A DNA stretch of 64,000 nt from Sarcocystis neurona (taxonomy: Eukaryota; Apicomplexa; Conoidasida; Eucoccidiorida; Sarcocystidae), in NCBI GenBank assembly GCA_000727475.1, contig KL647289.1, forward strand, positions 77,633 through 141,632, given 5' to 3'. Shown one piece after another: positions 24,808 through 35,900 of the stretch. The stretch's first letter is position 1, and every line of letters begins with the position of its first letter. The notes below the pieces were generated by a model that did not search any database, was not told the DNA's origin, and saw only the letters and a program-made list of their open reading frames with translations. The position numbers were made by a program, and so were the translations under genes.

Positions 24808-27800
24808 TCATTTGAACACGGCGGTCGAGGCCTTTCCTGCGTCTGTTGCTGCTGCGCCGGCGGCCTCCGTTGCGGCTGCTGACGCTTCTCGTTCTGCGCT
24901 CGGTTCCTGGTCTTGACATGGCGACGGGGTCGGCTGCATCTGCAGCGGTTTCTCCTCCTTCTTCTGAGGACTGCTCAGCAGCACCTGCTGCGTTGGCTGC
25001 AGCAGCCCGCTACTCTCGTCCGCAGCTGCTGCGGCAGCAATTGCTGCTGCTGCTGCTCCATCTGTGTGGAATAGGCCACTGGGGTGATAGCCACCATGCC
25101 CTCCGGCGGCTGCGGCTGCAGCAACAGCAGCGGCGGCAGCCGAAGAACAGCCCCCCGCTATCTGCATGCAGCGGGGAGCTGCCGTTTTATCTTTGCTGCT
25201 CGAAACAAGCACCCTCGGGGATTTGCTGTCGTATATTTCTCGCGATCCCGCCCCGTTGTTGCTGCTGCTAGCTGCTGCCAGCAAAGCAGGCAGCAGCAGC
25301 GCTTCCCCCTCCTCCGCCGCCGTCCCCTTACGGTTGGCCGCTGCCGCTCTCACGCACGACTCTGCTGCTGAAGACCAGCATTCGTAGAAGCAGCTGCCTC
25401 CTCTCCCGCCAGCTCTCTCTTCCAGAACGGCTGCAGCTGCTGCTTCTGCGCCCCCGTTCCCAATATCCTGTCCCTTCTCCTTCCTGTGCCTGCTGCTGCT
25501 GCTCGTGCCGGTGCATGCGCCGATATTGCTCCTGCTACAAACCCTGCTGCTCACGCACGTCTGCCTCTCGCTGGTGCAGCCCCTGCTCCTCCTGCTGCTG
25601 TCGCTGCTGCTGCCGCACGCAGAAGCTACGTCGCTGTGGGGTCCTGCGAAGCAGGGAAGGGCTGCTGCTGCTGTTCCGATCGGGAGGAAGGCGGAGGAGC
25701 AGTTCGCAGCAGCAGTGTTCGAGAAGGCAGCGGCAGCGGCAGGAGAAAAGAGGGCCGACATCGATTTGTAGTCACAGGGCAAACTATTTTCTGCTTTTTC
25801 TTCGTGGGGGGAGGCTGCAGCACGTAGCACGCAGGCTTGGCTGGCAAATCTGCTGTCTTCCCTCCTGCTGCACCCACTGCTGCTGCTGCAGCACAGCTGA
25901 AGTTTCAGTCCTCCTCCTCGTTCTTCCCCTTTCCCTGTCGTCAGCAGTCCTCCGCCCAAATTAGCGGCAGCAGCTGCAACATCAGCCGGAGCGACGAGCG
26001 ACGCAGCAGCCGCGGCAGCTGCAGCAGCAGACGTTGGCGCAGCCGCCGCCGTCGCATTGCACAGGAAGAAATCTAATGTTTGACAGTTGACGTTGCGGGT
26101 GTCTGCATTCGCTACAGCAGCAGCGGCGTCCCTTCTTCTTATTCTAGCTGCTGCTTCTGCTGCTGCTGCCTCTGCTGCTGCTGCCTCTGCTGCGGCTGCT
26201 TCCGCTGCAGCCGCTTCTGCTGCAGCTGCAATCGCCAACGCAGGGTTAGCCGGGAGAAAGCCGAAAAAATTTCCGCAGATCTCTTCTGCTTCTCGAATGG
26301 CTTGCGGCCCGCTCCTGCTGCCGCAGCTCCCCGGGAGCCGGACTCCTGCTGCTGCTGCGCTGCTGGCGGCTGCTGCAGCCATTCTTGCTGCTTCTCCTGC
26401 AGCGTCTGCAGCTGCGACCTCTTCTTGTTTGCTCTCTCTCATTCTCGCAGCAGCAACGCACGCCACTTCCGCAAGCCTGCGCTGCTTGCTGCAGCACCAT
26501 TCCTCTCTGCCCACAGCCTGGACACATCCCCTGCTGACCACCTCCCTGCTGTTCGCGCTGTCGCGCTTTAAGCAGCCCATGCCGCTGCTGCTGCTGGCTG
26601 AAAATGCAGGCAAAGAAGAGTCTGGCAAGGGAACGGCGTGCAGCCGTGCTGCAGCAGCAGCCTGGGCAGCAGCAGCAGAGGGCAGCAGGCGCAACACCTC
26701 TGCGCCGAAAAATTCGATCTGCTGCTGCAGTTCCTCTCCTCTGTGGGCTGCCGCATGCATTACTGCAGCAGCAGCACGCGCAGCCGCAGCAGCAAGGACA
26801 GCGCCATTCCCGTCTCCTCCGTCGTTGGCCGCTCCCGCGATTGCTGCTGCTGTTTCTTCGTTGCCTCTTCCTCCTCCCCGCGCAGTAGCAGCAACAGCAG
26901 CAGCTTCGAAAGCGCAGTGCGTCGATGTACCCGCGGGCGTCGACTCCCCGTAAAACGCTGAGGCAGCAGCGAACGCCTCCGGTGTACATACACCGCAGGA
27001 CCTGCTGCTTTCTCTGCAGCCCAAGTTCCCACAACACACCAAAGCAGCAGCTTCTTCTTCTTGCTCTTTCCTCCTTCTCCTCTCTCGCATTTCTTCTTCT
27101 TCTAGAAACGCAGCAGCAGCGCGGCCACCTCCACTTCCCGCGTCTCTTCGTTTTCCGTTGTGTCCGCAGCTGCCTGCTGTCCTCCTTTCCTCTGCCGCTG
27201 CGAATCTCGCATGCAAAGTGTCCGGTGTTCGCCCTGCTGCTGCTCTTGGCGGCGGACCTAACCCCGCGGTGAAAAGAAAGCGTCCCTCCGTCTCCTCGGT
27301 GACTCTTCCTTCTTCATGCGAAGAAGAGAAATAGTAGTCCTCCACTCCTTCCTGCTGCAGCAGCAGCTGCCATGTCTGCCCGCTGGCGTCCGCAGCTTCT
27401 GCTGCTGCTTCTTCAGGCCTCTGTAGTCTGCTGTATCGTCTCGTCTGCTGCTGCACCTGCACGTCTCCGCTACGACGGCACATATCGAATGCCAGCAGCA
27501 CTTCTTCTGTCTCTTCTCCCATCTCTTCCTGCTGGTGACTGCAGCGGCTGCTGCCAGTCCTCTCGCCAGACGCTGCCCCGCCTCGTCCACTCCCTCCTCC
27601 CTGTTCTCTCTGCTGCTGTTCCTCCCCTTCTTCTCCCTCCTGCGGCGTCCTCCTCTCCGCCGAAGTCTGTCTCTCCTCTTCCCGCACAGCCGTTGTCCAC
27701 AGCAGCTGCTGCACCAACAGCAGCTCCTCTTCCTGGTGCTGCTGTTGCCCCACCCGGCTCCTGTCCTCCCCCTGCTGCTGTTGTGTCTGCCCCAGCAGCG

Positions 27801-28705
27801 GCACTGGCGTCTCCGTAGCTGCTGCCTCCGCTGCTGCTTGTGCTGCTGGTGCTCCTGTCGGAAACCCTGTTGCAGCTGCTGCCTCCTGGTCTTCTTCGAG
27901 CAGCAGACGCTGCAGCTGCTGGTACAGCACCCGGTCGCTCAGAAATGTACGGCCTCTCATCCACGGGGCCGGTCCTCTGCAGAGTTCCTCTACGAGCCAC
28001 TGCAACCTCGGCAGGCTGCACTCCCGCGGCAAAACGGCATGTCTGATGCAAGGGGCAAAAAGTTCGAGCAGCGGCTCGAGGTCTTCGTACTTCTCGGCCA
28101 GACGCAGCCGCTTCCTGTACACGTCTAATATAACGAGCTGCAGCACCGCGTCGAGCTGTTCTTCCGACGGAATGTCTCTCACGCGTCCCGTCTTCGCAAG
28201 CACCCCCCCACATTCTCCCTGCTGCTGCTGCTCTTCTCGTCTTGCCACTATCTCCCTCCCGCTCCCTGAGTGCAGCGGCACCAGCGCGACGCTCGCTGCC
28301 GCTCCTGCTGCTGTGGCAGCAGCCGCCTCGCAAGACGGCGACGCGCCAGTGCTGCTGCTGCCTGCTTCTCCGGAGGCGACTGTTGCTGCCGCGTCGGCCG
28401 CAGAAGAAGTCCCCTCCCCGCCGGAAAGGCCCTCCGCGTCTTCCCGACTGCCGTCCTCGACGCGACTGCTGCTGCTGCTTGCTCCTCCCTGCTGCTGCTC
28501 CTGCAGCGCGCACCACAGCTGGTCTGTCTGAGAAAATCGCACCAGCAGCTGCCGCTGCTGCTCCTCCTCCTCCTGCAGCCGACGTCTCTCTTGCTGCTGC
28601 TGCTCCGGGCGTAAAGGCGGGAAGCAAAACGGAAAGCGAGACGCCGTCGCGCAGGGAGAGCAGAGGGGGACCCACCTGCCACAGCCCGTAAGTTGGCAGA
28701 GAACC
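24808..28705 (-). CDS. Ala/Ser/Gln-rich protein of unknown function
   Basis: I do not recognise the family. One exon, 28602-24808, is open for 1264 codons and ends ...STAVFK-TGA. A short upstream exon, 28705-28676, reads GSLPTYGLWQ between a TTTCTCAG acceptor and a CAG|GTGGG donor. It joins in phase 0 to QQQQERRRLQ. No start codon is fixed, so the N-terminus is incomplete. The only segment of normal complexity is at about 28,180-27,885, a predicted helical block with VLQLVILDVYRKRLRLAEKY and RLQWLVEELCRGPAPW. The rest is Ala, Ser, Gln and Glu tracts, including five AAAAE units at 26,229-26,147, and scattered Cys. The similar base usage and shared strand with the ApiAP2 gene argue for a genuine coccidian gene. 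Nuclear or cytosolic location is not decidable; no signal peptide or membrane span is seen. Confidence 0.65.
26147..26229. repeat. 15-bp repeat encoding AAAAE units
   Basis: About five copies of a GCTGCTGCTGCTTCT-like unit lie inside the orphan gene. On the minus strand they encode (Ala4-Glu)5, expected to form a long single helix. Copies vary at third positions, so the peptide is better kept than the DNA, which suggests selection on the protein. Confidence 0.75.
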
Positions 28706-29912
28706 CTGAGAAACAAACGCAGTCTTCCTCAAACGTTTCTCCCTTTTCTTCTTCTATCAAACTCCTCACACGTCCACCTTCCCAGCACCGCCGTCACAAC
28801 TACCTCGTCCCATACACACCACGTACATATCTCATCCATCTATCTACCTATGTGTGCATGCACCTACACACATAGAAACAAGTCTACACTTCACACATAT
28901 ACACACGTCGCTCTATGACTGCATGCGCAGCATATACACATCTACCAAAATAAGACACGTAGGAAAGGAAATCGAGACAGGTCGTACACACACCCACACG
29001 TCTCCTCCAGGTTCCACTCTGTGCCAGTATAAATGAGGCCGCACATGGATATATTACCCACGGGCCTGCAGTTGTAGAGGGAAGGGAGGCGGCGTCACAC
29101 GTGCGCACCAGGACGTGTCCTGCCGCGTAGATAAAAAAGTATATGCTCCACAGAGAGCGAAGCGATCACTGCTGCTGTTGCCGCAGCTGCTGCAGCCCGG
29201 GTGCGTACGAGGGCGCAGCAAGTCGCACACAGAGAGCTGCTACGGCGCAGGCGCATGCGCGGAAGCGAGAAGCAGAAAGAGCAAGCTGCTTCCCCAGCTG
29301 TCCTCGCTGCAGCCCTTCCTTCGCCCGCATGCGGCTTCTATAAAGTAGAGAAACGACGTCACGCAGATCTCTTCTGCCCTTCTGCTTGGCGTGTCCGCGC
29401 ACCTAAATATATACTACAGCTACACACGTCGTCTCCGACGTCGACCTTTTCCCTTCTCCTTGCAGAAGGGACAGATACACAAATGTGGCGAGGCGTCTCT
29501 GTGTTTCTCGTCCTTTTCCGAAGAAATTCAGGTACACAGACCTGGCGAGGACCGCCTGTCTCTCCGTGTGTGTACGTGTTGTGCTCGTCACGTTTTCTTC
29601 GAGGAAATCCACACGTCGATGTGGCGAGCGGTCTGTGCGCGTGTCTCTCTTCCCTTCTCTCCTCCCTTCTATCTTCAACAGAATACACCCGACAGAATAC
29701 ACACACATATATCGGTGTGGCGAGACGGCGTGTGTGTGTGTGTGTGTTCCTCTCTTTTCCCGTCTCCCTTTCTCTCTTCATCCTTCTATTCGACAGAACA
29801 CACGTGGCGTGGTGTATGTGGCGAGGTGTACGTAGCGAGGTGTAGGTGGCGAGGTGTAGGTGGCGAGGTGTAGGTGGGCGTGTGTGCTGTTTTCTCTTCC
29901 TTTCGGTCCTTT
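28706..29912. promoter_or_regulatory. intergenic region with GCATGC sites, candidate promoter
   Basis: About 1.2 kb between the end of the ApiAP2 gene and the orphan gene on the same strand. GCATGC occurs at 28,856, 28,921, 29,253 (inside GCGCATGCGC) and 29,327. (T)GCATGC(A) is a known apicomplexan promoter element bound by some AP2 factors, so these are reasonable upstream sites for the orphan gene. The part at 29,450-29,880 is repeat (listed separately). A minus frame at about 29,330-29,166 starts MRAKEGLQRGQLGKQLAL and could be a missed 5' exon. Confidence 0.35.
29485..29873. repeat. GTGGCGAG repeat region ending in a 14-bp tandem array
   Basis: Dispersed (G/C)TGGCGAG words sit at 29,485, 29,542, 29,621 and 29,717, each followed by GT-rich and then CT-rich sequence. 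The last block runs into five 14-bp units, GTGGCGAGGTGTAG with small changes, at 29,804-29,873. The CTTCTAT(T/C)..CGACAGAA(C/T)ACAC flank is also repeated (about 29,668 and 29,783). Confidence 0.8.
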
Positions 29913-32900
29913 TCATATCTCTTTCTGTGTAGATGTGACTGCCTTGGACGCTTGGGTGGGAGAGACAGGAAAAAGAAGTGCGGACAGAAAGGGCCGGTTC
30001 TCGGCAGCAGTCGCGGGGGAGGCGAGCAGCTCTGCGAAGAAGGAGAAGAAGCAGCAGTCCTTCACGAGGCGCACGAGCGCCCCCTCAGCAGCTTCGAGAC
30101 TGCGCTGCAAATTTGTCGCATGCAGCAGCGTCAATTCGTGACGACCCCGCGAGCAACTGCCGCACGAAAAAACCGTCACTTTCCCTTGCGGACAGCAACA
30201 ACGAGACAGCGGCATGCCGCGCGTGGACGCACACGCACAAACTTCATGAATGGAGACGGAGGCGAAAGAAGGATGGCAGAGAAAAGAGACGAGACAGAGA
30301 AAGGAAGGCGCAGGAGCGAGAGAAAGCGACGAGAAAAAAAGAGCAGCACCAGACAGCAAGAAAGAAAGGGAGAAGAAAACAAGGTGGCGGACACGTGCAA
30401 CAGCTCCTGTTACAGCCGCTATTGCTGCTGCCGTTGCTGCTGCTGTCGCGCCTGCTATTGCTATTGCTGCTGCTGTTGTTGCTTACTCGTAGAGGTCTGT
30501 GAGCAGCACGTCGAGAGCTTCCCTCGCCATTGCAAATTCGACGTGTTGTGGAAGTCCGGTAGCCGTGCGTCCCGAATTTTCTTCATTTTCATTTCCATTT
30601 GGTTGCTCTCCCTGTTGCCTGGCTGCCTCTGCCGCGTCCTCGCCCCCCTGCAGCCCGTGTCTGCTGCTGCCGCTCCTTTCTCCTGCTGCTCCAGGCGCTG
30701 CTGCTTCTTCTCTGCTGCCCTTCCTCCCTCGCGCGCCGGCGCCGTCAGAAAACGTCGACGACGCAGAAACCGCGGCAGCAGCTACCCACTCGTCGAGTCC
30801 TGCGGCTGCTGCTGCTGCAGCAGACGCAGCAGCGATGCCTCTTCTTGTCTGCGGCCCTGCTGCTGCTCCTCCTGCTGCTGCTGTTGCAAGGCTGCCGTCG
30901 GAGCACCCGCTGCTCCGCAGTCGCAGCAACAGCTGCTCGTCCTGTTGCAGCGGCTGTAAGTGCTGTTGCACCACCACCATTTCCCCCCCCGTGCTTCTGC
31001 TGCTGTTGCGTGTCTCTGCTGCAGCTGAGAGACATCTGCTTCTGCGGCGCTTTCCTTTGCCGCGACTTTTCCCTTCCTCTTCTTCGACCCTTTCCCTTCG
31101 GGCTCTCGGCAGGACGAGTTCGCTTCGCTCGCCTCCTGCTGCTGTTCCTTCTTCTGCTCCTGCTATTGCTTTCTCTGCAGCTGCTGCTGTCGTTTCTGCT
31201 GCTCCTCCAGTACAAAGCAGTGACTCGAGAGGAAATGTCGCTCTTGTTGCCGACGCCGGGCTTCCCGTTAGTCCTCGCGAAGGCGTCTCCTCCGCTACCT
31301 CCTGCCCTGCTGTCAACGCTGCTGCTGTCCCTGCTGCTCCTGGGATAAGAATCTTATTACGACTGCCCCCTACCATATGTGAGGCGCAGCTGCGTCGCCT
31401 TCCGCTGCTGCTGTTTTCTTCCGACGTCAGTCCCTGCGGAAAACAGTCTCCACCTTCAAGTCTGCTGCTGTTGCTGTTGCTGCTGCCGCTATGCCTTTCT
31501 TCGTGCTGCAGCATTTTCCACAGTTGCTGCTCCAGTTCCCGCACGTCGAACCCGGTCGCGTCGGCTACTCGTTGAAGAATGTCAAGCGGTTGCTGCAGGC
31601 CAAGGGCCGCGGGAAAGGTATCTCTCTCGTTTCTTCCCTGGGGGACGGGAGCAGCAGGCGTCAGCGAAGGAGAAGCGGGAGCAGAACACATCTCAACAGC
31701 CGCACCCGGAGCTGCGCACGGGCGCGGAGGAGCCGCATGCGGCGGTGCAGGAAGAGCCCGTCGCGCTGTGAGAGCAGGAGGAACAGCAGCAGACCAAGGG
31801 TGCGCAGGAGAAACAACAGCAGGAAGAGCTCTCTGCGTGTTGCTGCTGCTGCCACTCAAGCAATGCCGCAGCAGTGCGGCTTCCTGTTCTTGTGTGAATC
31901 TAAGGAGTTTCTGCTGCAAGAATGCTTCCAGCTCTGCTGGGGGGACGTGTGCTGCTGCGGCTGCTACTTCGTGCGGCCAGAGGGCCGCGAACAGCAGCGG
32001 GCCGGATTCTTCCCCGTTGGCGACAGCCGCGGCAGCAGCAGCCTCGGCAGCAGCAGCAGCTTGCGCTTCTGCAGCCGCTTCAGCCACAGCAGCCGCAGCT
32101 CTGCGGCCTCGCATGAAGCAGCAGCTGCTGCTTTCCACACAGTCGTCTGCGACAGCTGCTGCCGCTGCTGCAGCCAAGACAGTCGACGAGGAGCAGGAGG
32201 CACCACACCCCACACGCATCGTTGCTGCTTCTCCTTCTCTCACAGCAGCCGCAACGCAGCAGCAGGACGTCGCAGACGCAGCAGATGAAGAGGAAGAAGA
32301 AGCAGCAGCAGCTCTTGCACAGGTGCCGCACGGCCGTTCCCTGCACCACGCTTGCGCTGCTGCTTTCTCGATCAGCGAAGCGACGCAGCAGGTGCAGAAG
32401 GGGTGTCTCTGCGGCCGGCCGTGTTGCAGCTGCTGCTGCAGCAGCTCCTCGTCTTCCTCCTCCTCTTCCTCCGATCGCCGCTGCTGCTGCTGGCGCAACT
32501 GCCAAGTCTGCTGTTGCTGCAGCTGTGGAGACCCGCTGCGGGCGCCGCAGGCCGCGACGCAGACGGCAGGCGACGGCGGGCAAAGAGCAACAGCAGTTGC
32601 AGCATCGCGCGCAGCTGCAGCAGCAGCAGCCCCAAAGGGAAAGCCGTGAGGAGGAGTGTCTTCTCGGCTGGGAACGAGTCCGCCTCTCGGAGGAGGAAGC
32701 GACTGCTGCTGTAACGCTAGACAGCGTTGCTGCTGCAGTTGCTGCCGCCTGAGCTGCTGCAGCAGCATCACCTGCTGCTGCATGAGTCTGTGCTGTTGCT
32801 GCTGCTGTAGCTGCAGCTGCTGCACCTCCTCTTCTTCCTCCTCCTCTTCGTCTCCTTCCTCTTCCACTTCCTGCTGCTGCTGCTGCCCAGGCAGCAGGAG

Positions 32901-35900
32901 AAACGGAAGCCTGACAGCAGCGTCCCTGCTGCTGCTGCTGCTTCTGGAACCGAAGATAGCGGCGCGTGTGCTGCAGCTGCTGCTGCTGCAGATTCGCTGC
33001 TGCACTCCCGCTGCTGCGGCTTCCCCTGCTATCGCTGCTGCCGCTGCCGCACACGTCAACGAGGAGGAGGAGGAAGTCGTGGAAGAAGAAATGCAGGTGC
33101 CTACGCTGCAGGAGCCGGCAGAGCAGGTTGCTGCCCACGTTCCTTGCGTGGTCCGATGCTTCACGCTTATTCCCTGCTTCTCTGCATGCCGCCGAGCCCG
33201 CACTGCCTTCAGGTACGCATTCCTAAAGGAGCAAAAAGCCACGCAACGGGTCGATAGAAAAACAGACGGGGAGAAGAGTCCACCTGCTGCTGGCACCGGG
33301 ACACGTGCGCCACGAGGCTACACATCGAGACAGCAACAGGCGAGGAGACAGGTGACTGAAAGAGAGAGACAGAGAGGAAGAGAGGGAGGGAGACACGGGA
33401 GAGACGCATAGAGACAGAGAGAGAGGGGAAGACAGCGAAGTACAGAGAGGTGAAGCAGCAGAGACAGACGGAGACGGGGAAAATAAAAAGAAAGCGACAC
33501 AGAGACACGGAAAGGCGTAGGGAGACACCGACGCACCTCTTCCACCGCTTGTGCAACGCCACAGAAAAACAGAGACGCGGGGAGAAAAGCAGAGAGGAAG
33601 AGACAGCGAGACAGGGAGGGGAAGGGAGACAGGAAGGGAGACGGAGACAGGGAGGTAAAAGAAGAGAAAGGAACAACAGAGGGAGCCATAAATGGAGAGA
33701 GGAAGGTAATAGGAGACAGAGACGAGAGGAGACTGCTGGAAGGAAGTGGGACTCACATGAAGCCGTATTTTTTGACAGTGAAATATCGACGGGTTCGACG
33801 GCCATGCATGTGCCAGCTGGCTGCCCAGGCTTTGTAGTTCTTGTCTCTCTTGAAGTAGACGCCTCCGACTTTGGGCAGCCGAATTCTTCTTCTGCTGCTT
33901 TGCTGCTGTTGCTCTGCTGCCGCGGCTGCTCTGCTGCTGCTGCTGGCGCTGCCGCCCGACTCCCGCTGCGCCACCAGCGCCTCCCTCTCCTCTTCGTTGT
34001 CCTCCTCCTCCTCCTCCTGCAGCAGCAGCAGCCGCACATCTCTTCCCGGTCCCGTTTTTTCCGCGTTGCTGCTGCTGCTGTTGCTGCTGCCTCCTCTGCC
34101 GCGGCTGCTGCTGCTCCTCACAAAGTTGCTGCCTCGGCCTGCTGCAGCAGCAGCGGCAGCAGCAAAACGCGCTGCTGCGCCGTCCATACCCGCCACCCCC
34201 TCCGTTGCCGCTGCTCCTCCTCCTCCTCTGGCAGCTTCTCCGTTCGTTCCTGCGGAGTCTGCTCCAGCAGCACGTAGAAACGAAGGCAGTTCTGCGTCGT
34301 CCCCGTACAAATCTTCGTCTGTGAAACTCTCGTACGCGTCTGCGTCAATATCTGCAATGTCCACAGGAGAAACAGCAGATTCTTCATCTTCGCAGTCGTC
34401 GTCTTCGTAAATACGCTGCAGGTGTCCCCGGGCCAACAGGCAACAGCTGCTGCTGCTCTTTCCTCCTCGACGCAACTGCTCTTCTCCTCCTGCCGCTACG
34501 CCACTGCTGCTGCTGCTGCGGTCCGTCCCCTGCAGCCGTGCAAAAGCTTCTCCTTCCTCTCCCGCGCTGACGCTGCTGCTTCTTCCGGTCAGTCCCCCAG
34601 CAGCAGCAGTCCCACGCGTGTTGCTGCCCATGTGGCTGCTGCACGTTGAAATCGTCGGGCGAGCCTCGCTGCTGTCATGACGACACTTGCAGCAGCCGCA
34701 GCTGCTTTTCGCGTGAAAACCTCCTCCTCCTTCTGCTGCTGCTCTCTCTGCGGCTGCTTTTTCAGCGGCAGCAGCAGCAGCTGCTGCTCCTTCGGCGCTA
34801 AAAAGACGGAGCAGCGGCTGCTGCTGCTCCGCCACTGCTGCTGCTGCTGCAAGGTTGTTTCCCCCAGTGCCGGCCAGCCGGGCGTGCAGTTGCTGCTGCT
34901 GGAGCGCCAGGGAAGCCGCGAAGCACCAAGCGGCCGCTTCGCGTTCCTCTGCGTCAGGTGCTGCAGCAGCAACAGCAACGCCTTGCAGACGAGCCACAGA
35001 ACCGCCTTTTCCCGCGCTACTGTTGCTGCTGAAGCTCAGCTGCCGTGCTTCCCTGCTGGAGGCGAAGCACGCGGCCGCACTTTGCAGCAGCGTCTCGCCC
35101 GCTCCTGACGCTTCTTCTTCCTCCTGCGCCGCTCTGCTGCTCCGTCTCCCATCCCTCCTAACAGCAGCAGCAGCAACGCACATACACAGCAAACTGCAGC
35201 ACACACGCAGGTGAAGACTGCAGCAACAGCAGCGGTAACGTCTGCACTGCCGTCACCGCAACAGCAGCAGCAACACGGCGAGATGCCACCGGCGCACCGG
35301 CCACATCAGCAGCATCAGCGGCGAAGACGTCCCCCATCCTCAGCAGCAGCAGTAATTCATCTGTGCGCACGTGCGTCTCCTCGACAGCGAAACACGAGAC
35401 AGCAGCTACCTCACGCCCAGTTCGTATCTCCTTGCGCGTCTATATCTGCAGCAGCAATGCAAGCACATAGCTTTCCCTGTCTCTATATGTATGCGTGTGC
35501 GGGTCGACGTTTCATGGAAGCGTTAACAAGTTTGCTGCCGTCCTGCAGCAGCAGCAGCCGCAGTAAGGAACGTTGTCCAGAATCTCCTCCTTTTTTTTCT
35601 CCACCTTCGCTTTGCGTGCATGTGGTGAACTTACCACGTAAACGACGACGGGGCGGACGGCGCTTGGGGAGTGGGGGCTGCTGGTGCTGCTGCTGCAGCT
35701 GCGAAGCCTGAGGCATGTGTCTCTGCTGTCGATAAGTTTTGCTGCTGCTTCTGGGTCTCCTCCGCTGCTTCGGCCGACTTCTTCTCTGGCGCTGCAGCTG
35801 CTGCTTCTCCTGCGGCGGCCCCGGACGTCCCTGCGGCTCCTCCTCCGGCAGCAGGCGCAGCGTCACCGGCAGCAGGAAGAAGCGCCACGGCCGGGTTCCA

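Noticed and set aside
28242..28691. plus-strand Pro/Ala/Leu frames opposite the orphan gene
   Set aside because: They are antisense shadows of CAG-rich coding sequence, without normal-complexity segments.
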